DNA from: Bacillota bacterium
GTDB lineage: Bacteria; Bacillota; Clostridia; Christensenellales; Aristaeellaceae
DNA: 18,519 bases
Direction of reading: 5' to 3'
Assembly (NCBI GenBank): GCA_023395615.1
Contig: JAEWYP010000065.1
Span: 1-18,519, forward strand
This document shows positions 13,979 through 18,519 of this stretch, in pieces. The notes below the pieces were generated by a model that had not been told where the DNA came from, ran no database searches, and saw nothing but the letters and a program-made list of their open reading frames with translations. How positions within the stretch are numbered: the stretch's first letter is position 1; each line of letters opens with the position of its first letter. Position numbers and translations under genes: made by a program.

Positions 13979-14305
13979 TTAATCGGTCAGGGAAATCTCA
14001 AGATGATGCAGCCGCCTGCCGCAGTACAGCTCCTTTACGGCGGCGACGCGGTAACGTTCGCCCTGATACAGCACAAACTGACCGGGAACGAACTGCACAT
14101 TGCGGGGGAGGCTCTGGCGAACGTCGTACCACAGTTGCGCGGTACGCCCCGCATGCGTTTCCTCCCGGTCTTCGGTTTGCGTCTGTTCGGTTTCCACGCG
14201 GATGCGGGATAGCTCCGCAATCGGCGTGCCAGTTTCTGCGCTTGCACCAGTCGCCGCCAGCAGTGTGGCGCTGTGGATCAGGAACGCGCGCGGGATCGGG
14301 CGCAT
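13979..14305 (-). CDS. Minor capsid protein (Minor_capsid_1-like), head closure
   Basis: 108 residues. It opens RPIPRAFLIHSATLLAAT, matching the 'P..lLiHsat' start of the Minor_capsid_1 family, followed by strands with AELSRIRVETEQTQT and a C-terminal part VPGQFVLYQGERYRVAAVKELY...HHLEISL typical of head-closure proteins of the SPP1 gp16 kind. The ATG at 14305 has AAAGGAGG ten bases upstream. It is preceded by an unusual 213-base gap. The three minor capsid genes in a row match the known order 1-2-3 in Firmicutes phages. Confidence 0.72.
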   Translation of the reverse strand: MRPIPRAFLIHSATLLAATGASAETGTPIAELSRIRVETEQTQTEDREETHAGRTAQLWYDVRQSLPRNVQFVPGQFVLYQGERYRVAAVKELYCGRRLHHLEISLTD

Positions 14306-14518
14306 GGGAAGCGCCTCCTTTCTGAATTGTGTTCCCCGGTTTTTCGGTCGGGGTTACGGGGTATGGCTCGCGACTGACTGCCGCGTCGGTGCGTGTTCCG
14401 GATGACCGGCTGAGAAGTCGGTTTATCCGGCGGTGCGGCGGGGACAGGCCGGTTCAATTGCAATGGCCCGCCCCTTTCGGCACCACCGATCCGCCGGGGG
14501 CAATCTAAAGACCCGGTT
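14306..14518 (-). other. 213-base gap in the late operon, no convincing gene
   Basis: The interval between the head-tail connector and the first minor capsid gene has no ATG-started frame with a ribosome binding site. A TTG-started 61-codon frame (14463 to 14278) with an AAAGGGG-like site exists but is proline/arginine-rich and runs into the next gene; it is not called. The sequence contains short hairpins, for example CCGGAT/ATCCGG around 14397-14430. No promoter or U-tract terminator was seen. Confidence 0.5.
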
Positions 14519-14872
14519 TCAGTCGCAGCGGGCGTAGCCGGTCAGTAGCGGTAACAGGGCCGCGGCGGCGGGGCAATGCGCGCCCGTGCCTACGCCGTTT
14601 ACAAAGCTGAACTGGCCAAGGCTTCCGCTTTGTGGCTGGGGTTCCATCAGGGCCGCCGGGCCTCCCGCAAGGCTTACGGCCTGCGTCTGGTAGGCCAGGT
14701 ACTGCAACAGCGCGCGCCGGATCAGCGCCGGAAGCGTGTCCGGGTCATGCGCGTTGTAAAACCCAAGGGTTCGCGCATCCAGCATGCTTTGGGCCAGCGT
14801 CTGGCAGGCCTCGAAGTCCTCCGGCGCGGGTTCGCTGGTGATGGACCGGTATTCGTCTGCGGTAAGCGTCAT
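14519..14872 (-). CDS. Head-tail connector protein
   Basis: 117 residues. The N-terminal part is helical (MTLTADEYRSITSEPAPEDFEACQ split over about 1-24, then LAQSMLDARTLGFY), with a second helical block PALIRRALLQYLAYQTQAVS and a C-terminal loop GSLGQFSFVNG. Such small helical proteins directly after the capsid gene form the adaptor ring on the portal (gp6/gp15-type connectors). The loop SLGQFS resembles the 'iGdfS' motif typical of this group. The ATG at 14872 starts four bases after the capsid stop; the only ribosome site is a weak GAAGG inside the capsid gene end, so translation is probably coupled. Confidence 0.7.
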   Translation of the reverse strand: MTLTADEYRSITSEPAPEDFEACQTLAQSMLDARTLGFYNAHDPDTLPALIRRALLQYLAYQTQAVSLAGGPAALMEPQPQSGSLGQFSFVNGVGTGAHCPAAAALLPLLTGYARCD

Positions 14873-14876
14873 ACGG

Positions 14877-15962
14877 TTACGCCTTCAGGTTGGAGGCGGC
14901 CAGCGTGAGGTAGCCCGCGGAAATCACCTTGCTGTCCTTCAGGCCCGCCACTTCCAGCACGTCGCCCGCCGCCGCGCTGATCTGCGTGGTGCCGCTGGTA
15001 AGGGCCGTGCCCGTGTAGCCTTCGCCAAATACGGCGCGCGTGGCAGGGTTGCGGGTATACTTCCACGCGGTAGCGCCGCTTGCGTCGGTAAGCGTTAGCA
15101 CCGTTGCGCCGCTGGTGCTGCCCGGCGCGGCGGCAACCGTTACGGCGCCGGGGGCGTATACGCAGCGAACACCCTTCTGGCGCAGCACCTTATGCGCGTA
15201 TACCATGCGGCCCTGCACGGCGGACGCGCCGATGTACTTGCCGCTTCCGTCCAGGCTTTGCAGGCGCACGGGGGCCTGCCAGGCGTTCACGCGGGTGGCG
15301 AAGCGCGGGTGCCCGCAGATCATGGCCAGGTTAGGGGTGTCGTCGTTAAACTCAATCACGTTAAAACCCGCGATGCGGCCGATGGCACCGCTCTGCTTTA
15401 CCTCGTCGCCAAGGCTGGAGGCCTGGGTAAACTCCGGGCTGCGCACCACGGCGGCGATTACGTCCGGCGTGCACAGGGCGTAGCGGCCCGCGGCGGGAAT
15501 GTTATCCTTGCTCATGCGGGTGCGCTGATCCACCAGCACGCTGTAAACGGTGTCCTTATCCACAGTACCCGCGCCTGCCACGGTGCCCGCGCCCAGTAAC
15601 TCGCTCGCGCCGTCGATATCCATGGCGCGGCCCAGCGAATACCCGGCGCTGTCCAGCCGCTCGGCAATCAGTGCGTCCGGCACGGAGGCCGCGTCGTAGC
15701 CGTCGATAATTTCGTTTACCGCTTTGTCGCGGTTGATGGGCAGGGTGGTGTAGGCGGTGTTGCCGGTGGTGGGCGCGAGGCCCGCGGCGCGGTCGTAGTC
15801 GCTGGCGGCCACCTCGTCGTCCCGGGTGGGGATTTTTACCGCGCCCGCGGCGGGGTCGCCGTCGTAATCGTTGTTGAAAACCACGCCGTCCTTGAGCACC
15901 AGTTCGTTGCGGAGTTTGGCGAGCACCAGCTCGCTGTAGCGTTCCTGCGATTCGTGTGCCAT
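14877..15962 (-). CDS. Major capsid protein
   Basis: 361 residues. It begins MAHESQERYSELVLAKLRNE with a helical arm. It continues with sequence typical of HK97-fold capsid proteins of Firmicutes phages: GAVKIPTRDDEVAASDY (60-80 region), LPINRDKAVNEIIDGYDA, and a long helix DALIAERLDSAGYSLGRAMD. A middle section carries RYALCTPDVIAAVVRS and GRIAGFNVIEFND, where the fold's A-domain is expected. The last 90 residues or so (from VTVAAAPGSTSGATVLTLTD to GYLTLAAS) look like a separate beta-sandwich of the Ig type, a common decoration on capsids. The ATG at 15962 has AGGAGGAAA ahead of it. No protease gene is seen, and a separate scaffold-like gene precedes it. Confidence 0.82.
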   Translation of the reverse strand: MAHESQERYSELVLAKLRNELVLKDGVVFNNDYDGDPAAGAVKIPTRDDEVAASDYDRAAGLAPTTGNTAYTTLPINRDKAVNEIIDGYDAASVPDALIAERLDSAGYSLGRAMDIDGASELLGAGTVAGAGTVDKDTVYSVLVDQRTRMSKDNIPAAGRYALCTPDVIAAVVRSPEFTQASSLGDEVKQSGAIGRIAGFNVIEFNDDTPNLAMICGHPRFATRVNAWQAPVRLQSLDGSGKYIGASAVQGRMVYAHKVLRQKGVRCVYAPGAVTVAAAPGSTSGATVLTLTDASGATAWKYTRNPATRAVFGEGYTGTALTSGTTQISAAAGDVLEVAGLKDSKVISAGYLTLAASNLKA

Positions 15963-16142
15963 TCTTATTTCCTCCTGTTTTCATTGAAAAATCAGATACC
16001 GTTTCGTTTGTCTGCCGGGAAACCCATCGGGGAATCCGTCCAAACGGAGCCACGGCGCAATTCCCGGTTTCCGAATGGTCGAAAACCCGGCTTGCGGCTG
16101 CGCGGCGCTATGCCCTGTACCTTCTGCGGGCGGCGCAATTAC
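15963..16142 (-). other. 180-base gap before the capsid gene, no gene seen
   Basis: The interval between scaffold and capsid genes holds no frame with a start and ribosome site except the capsid's own. The 10-mer AATTGCGCCG occurs twice on the minus strand (at about 16138 and 16060), the second just after a GTTT/AAAC stem with flanking CCG/CGG. TCCGT-TTGG-ACGGA is a further small hairpin. No promoter was recognised. Confidence 0.45.
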
Positions 16143-16730
16143 CTATCCCTTACGAAGTCCCGGGTTTTTGCGGTAGAAGGCTTCCTCCACGCCGGTCAGC
16201 GGCTGTGCGCCGCCTGCGGATACCCGCTGGGCCCACGCGCCGCGAGCGGGCGGGGCGAACAGGTATCCCTTGCGCTGTTTCAGGGTTTCCAGCGCTTCGC
16301 GTACGCCGGTGACCGTGCCGTTTTCCGTAACCGATACGGTGGCGGGGTCCATCAGCTGCAGGGCGACCTCCGCGTCCACCAGCCCCAGTTCGGTTCCGAC
16401 GCTTTTCACCTCGGCCAGCAACAGCAGGTGGTCGGCGGTTTCCACGCGCTTACGCACTTCCGGGGGCAGGTCTTCCGCCTGTTCGGCGCGCGCCTGCGTC
16501 AGCAGGTTCGACAGGGTATCTTCCGGCACGCCGTTCTGCTCGGCCATGGAGCGCACCACGCTGCTCTCGGCCCGGCGGGAACGCTCGGCTACGGCTTTCA
16601 ACAGCGTTTCCTTCAGCGCGGGGTCAGGGGCTTGGCTGGCGTCCGGCGTTGCAGACTCGGTGGGGGTTGCGGCGGGCGCGTCGCCTTCGCCGCGGCAGGG
16701 TACCGATGGATGCGACAGAGTAAGAAACAT
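16143..16730 (-). CDS. Phage scaffold-like protein
   Basis: 195 residues. It has a disordered Pro/Ala/Ser/Thr-rich N-terminus (about 8-36), a helical charged middle (LKETLLKAVAERSRRAES, NLLTQARAEQAEDLPPEVRKRVETADHLLLLAEVK) and a basic C-terminus (YRKNPGLRKG). Scaffold proteins before the capsid gene look like this, and the C-terminal GVEEAFYRKNPGL resembles the end of GP20/scaffold-type minor structural proteins. The ATG at 16730 has GGAGG eight bases upstream. The sequence match is modest, so the call leans on composition and position between portal and capsid. Confidence 0.65.
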   Translation of the reverse strand: MFLTLSHPSVPCRGEGDAPAATPTESATPDASQAPDPALKETLLKAVAERSRRAESSVVRSMAEQNGVPEDTLSNLLTQARAEQAEDLPPEVRKRVETADHLLLLAEVKSVGTELGLVDAEVALQLMDPATVSVTENGTVTGVREALETLKQRKGYLFAPPARGAWAQRVSAGGAQPLTGVEEAFYRKNPGLRKG

Positions 16731-16908
16731 CGTTTATACCTCCGTTTAACGCCCGTCGGCGATCAATTCCGTTTCACGCTATACCGACCGCCGCCCGGCT
16801 AAACCGCGAGGAGAGCGCGCAGGCATTACTAAATACCGCACGCCGCAGGGGCTTTTCGGGTGGGATTGGTTTTGCGTCAGGCCGTCGCCTGACCCCTTGC
16901 GGGGGATG

Positions 16909-16939
16909 AAAAAACGCTCCTGCCGGATCGGCGGAAGCG
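16909..16939 (-). terminator. Intrinsic terminator after the portal gene
   Basis: On the minus strand an 11-bp stem (16939-16929 with 16925-16915; one T-G wobble, one C-A mismatch) with an ATC loop is followed immediately by six T (16914-16909). It has the form of a Rho-independent terminator and lies inside the late operon, about 160 bases after the portal stop. Confidence 0.6.
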
Positions 16940-16941
16940 TT

Positions 16942-17024
16942 GTTTCCGTGAGTGGGTTTCTGTAACAGGTTTCCGTGAGAGAATTTCTGTGAGTGAGCTA
17001 CCGTGAGCGAGTTATCGAAAGTTA
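16942..17024. repeat. Degenerate 14-base tandem repeat, about six units
   Basis: Units run GTTTCCGTGAGTGG (16942), GTTTCTGTAACAG (16956, 13 bases), GTTTCCGTGAGAGA (16969), ATTTCTGTGAGTGA (16983), GCTACCGTGAGCGA (16997) and GTTATCGAAAGTTA (17011). The consensus is near GTTTCYGTGAGNGA, with the last units more diverged. The period is not a multiple of three, so it is not a coding repeat. There are no spacers, so it is not a CRISPR array. Confidence 0.7.
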
Positions 17025-17100
17025 GTTTAATAATTAAGCTGCCATGAATGAGTTTCCATAAGGATGCGTATGTGTATCGGGGGACTGTGCTTGCAGAGCC

Positions 17101-18516
17101 TTACTCCGCCGAATATACGTCGCCGGCCGCCTGTTCTGCGGTTTGATCCGCGCCTGTGCCGGATGTTGCCGGGCCCCGCGTTTCCGCGGTAATTTCCGCC
17201 AGCTGGCGTTCCGCCTCGGCTTCCGAACAGTGCGATAGCTCCATAATGGCGCGCTTACGGCTTTTCAGGCCGCCCGCGACCAGTTTGAGCGTCCGTTCCG
17301 CCGCGGCGTTCGCGTCCTCGATGATGGAATCGTCAAACGATATGCGGGTTTGCACTTCGGCAGGCCCGCCGGTGAGCCAGCTTAAGGCGTTTACCATGCC
17401 GCACAGCGCGCGTTCCAGTGGCTTTTCGTTCCGTTTCAGGCTCTGGTACAGGTCGCTCTGTTCGCTGATGACCTCCGTAGCCGTGCGCGCCACGCCGCTG
17501 TCGAAACGGTAGCGGCCCGTTCCCAGCCCGCACTTTTTCGACAACAGATCAATCATCCGTTGCAACCCCGCCTCATGCTCGGCCGAGCGCAGGGTCATAT
17601 CCAGCGGCTTCAGCTCGTCCGCGCCGTCCTGGCTTTGCTGATATACGTAGATCAGCACGTCGCTGGGGTCGAAGATCGGCTGGATAGCCCCGTCCTTCTG
17701 CATTTCGATGCTGGCCAGCGATTGGGGCACCATCACGCGCTTTTTACCCAGAACGAACTCGTTCACGTAGCTGTCAAACACCAGATCGGCGGCCTTCAGC
17801 TGATCGATCGCCATGCCGAAAACGCTCATCCCCATAGGGGAATCCGGCTCGGCGGCGTTGACCATGTTCGGCCTGAGGATTTGAAACAACGGTACGGGCG
17901 AGGGCTCGCCAACCGTTTCCACGCCCTCCGGCGGGGGCAGCTCGTTCCCCTGTTCGTCCAGCCAGGCGTTGCGGATCACGTATCCGTCCGGTTCATGCGC
18001 GTGCACTTGCACGTAATACCCTTCCGCGGCGTTTGCGCCGCTGCCGAACACGCGGCGGCTGCCAAAGGCGCACTCCGTGATATGGTCGCCCTCCCAGCGC
18101 AGGGGAAAGATCAGGTCGCCGCGGATATAGTCGATGGTCGGCTGTCCCTGCGCGTCCGGAAACTCCACCAGCGCCCCGGTGCCCAGCGCCATCGTCCACT
18201 CCACCAGGCGGTTTGCGCGCTCCATAAACGCGTTGTGTTCCAGTATGGCGGGCAGCGCCGGAAAGCCCTCCGCGCTGATCTGCAACTTTTCGTTCATCAA
18301 CAGCGTAGCAAAATCTTCGCACACTGTTTTGGCCATGCCCAGCCGGTAACGGGTCAGCGTCCGCCGCCCGGTGCCCACGCGCATGGTGTAATCGTGGAAG
18401 TCGCTTACGTAGCCGCGGTACCAGGCCAGGTATTCGCGCAGATGCGCCGTGTACGCCGCGTCGGGCGTATGGTAGCCCATACGTTCCAGATATTGCAGGA
18501 TGATTGCGTTATCCAA
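17101..18516 (-). CDS. Phage portal protein (SPP1 gp6-type), start at or just beyond the window edge
   Basis: About 471 residues from a TTG at 18516; the frame is open to the window edge, so the start could lie a few codons further. The N-terminal part has YLAWYRGYVSDFHDYTM and RYRLGMAKTVCEDFATLLMNEKLQI (about 30-80), the classical portal signature of Gram-positive siphoviruses. Later come DQLKAADLVFDSYVNEFVLGKKRVMVP, a region GLGTGRYRFDSGVARTATEVISEQSDLYQ and the helical C-terminus ELSHCSEAEAERQLAEI. Length agrees with SPP1 gp6 (about 500). The portal forms the dodecameric DNA entry ring. The distance from the TTG to the first conserved motif fits relatives, which supports TTG. Terminase should lie just to the right of the window. 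Confidence 0.88.
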   Translation of the reverse strand: MDNAIILQYLERMGYHTPDAAYTAHLREYLAWYRGYVSDFHDYTMRVGTGRRTLTRYRLGMAKTVCEDFATLLMNEKLQISAEGFPALPAILEHNAFMERANRLVEWTMALGTGALVEFPDAQGQPTIDYIRGDLIFPLRWEGDHITECAFGSRRVFGSGANAAEGYYVQVHAHEPDGYVIRNAWLDEQGNELPPPEGVETVGEPSPVPLFQILRPNMVNAAEPDSPMGMSVFGMAIDQLKAADLVFDSYVNEFVLGKKRVMVPQSLASIEMQKDGAIQPIFDPSDVLIYVYQQSQDGADELKPLDMTLRSAEHEAGLQRMIDLLSKKCGLGTGRYRFDSGVARTATEVISEQSDLYQSLKRNEKPLERALCGMVNALSWLTGGPAEVQTRISFDDSIIEDANAAAERTLKLVAGGLKSRKRAIMELSHCSEAEAERQLAEITAETRGPATSGTGADQTAEQAAGDVYSAE

Positions 18517-18519
18517 AAT

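Larger units (their letters stand above)
16731..17100 (-). other. 370-base non-coding stretch between portal and scaffold genes
   Basis: No frame with a start codon and ribosome site was found on either strand. In transcription order it holds a degenerate 14-base tandem repeat, an intrinsic terminator, two small hairpins (CCCC-GCAA-GGGG at 16893-16904 and a 7-bp GTCAGGC/GCCTGAC stem at 16876-16893), then about 130 bases without recognised features before the scaffold gene. No clear promoter was found after the terminator. A MuF-type head protein gene is often found in this place in related phages. Confidence 0.6.

Noticed and set aside
14278..14463. 61-codon minus-strand frame from a TTG in the 213-base gap
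   Set aside because: It has a possible AAAGGGG site, but the protein is low-complexity Pro/Arg-rich, overlaps the next gene, and resembles nothing recognised; not enough to call a gene.
16942..17024. CRISPR array
   Set aside because: Units are only 14 bases, degenerate and directly abutting without spacers; no cas genes are near.
6928..18516. A tailocin (headless phage tail) cluster
   Set aside because: Portal, scaffold-like, capsid and connector genes are all present and intact, so a DNA-filled head is expected.

Overview
The window reads as a GC-rich Gram-positive chromosome, most likely a gut-type Clostridia (Firmicutes). The grounds are strong AGGAGG-type ribosome binding sites on nearly every gene, a tryptophan T-box riboswitch, and a TFIIB-type zinc-ribbon/TPM gene pair of the kind common in Clostridia. 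No rRNA, tRNA, CRISPR array or insertion sequence was seen. Family names rest on motif recognition by eye; no database search was run.

Region 1 (1-4696) is host chromosome. A CASTOR/POLLUX-type ion-channel gene runs off the left edge on the minus strand. A divergent intergenic region holds a good promoter in each direction and a small set of 8-bp repeats. Then comes a plus-strand operon: zinc-ribbon membrane protein, secreted TPM-domain protein, AI-2E/YtvI-type permease and 3-methyladenine DNA glycosylase (tag). It ends in a run of three hairpins, the last with a U-tract.

Region 2 (4697-6434) is a stand-alone tryptophan synthase beta chain of the TrpB2 type on the minus strand. It is preceded by a complete T-box leader (TGG specifier, T-box motif, terminator with U6) and a near-consensus promoter. 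The promoter lies only 19 bases from a bidirectional terminator that closes the neighbouring phage cluster.

Region 3 (6435-18519) is the late structural half of a siphovirus-type prophage, all on the minus strand and therefore read right to left: portal, scaffold-like protein, major capsid, head-tail connector, three minor capsid/head-completion proteins, tail tube, two tail assembly chaperones, a very short tape measure protein, distal tail protein, Gp37-like baseplate protein, tail fibre-like protein, then the lysis cassette (NlpC/P60-type endolysin, XhlA-like membrane protein, holin). Terminase, replication, lysogeny and integration genes must lie beyond the right edge, if they exist.

The most notable points are: (i) the first tail chaperone ends in CCC-TGA, the same site known for +1 programmed frameshifting in Listeria phage PSA, and the second chaperone is in the +1 frame with a possible downstream pseudoknot; (ii) the tape measure is only 274 residues, predicting a tail of roughly 40-50 nm, in the range of gene transfer agents; (iii) a 370-bp non-coding stretch between portal and scaffold carries an intrinsic terminator and a degenerate 14-bp tandem repeat where a MuF-type head gene is often found; (iv) four structural genes appear to use TTG starts.
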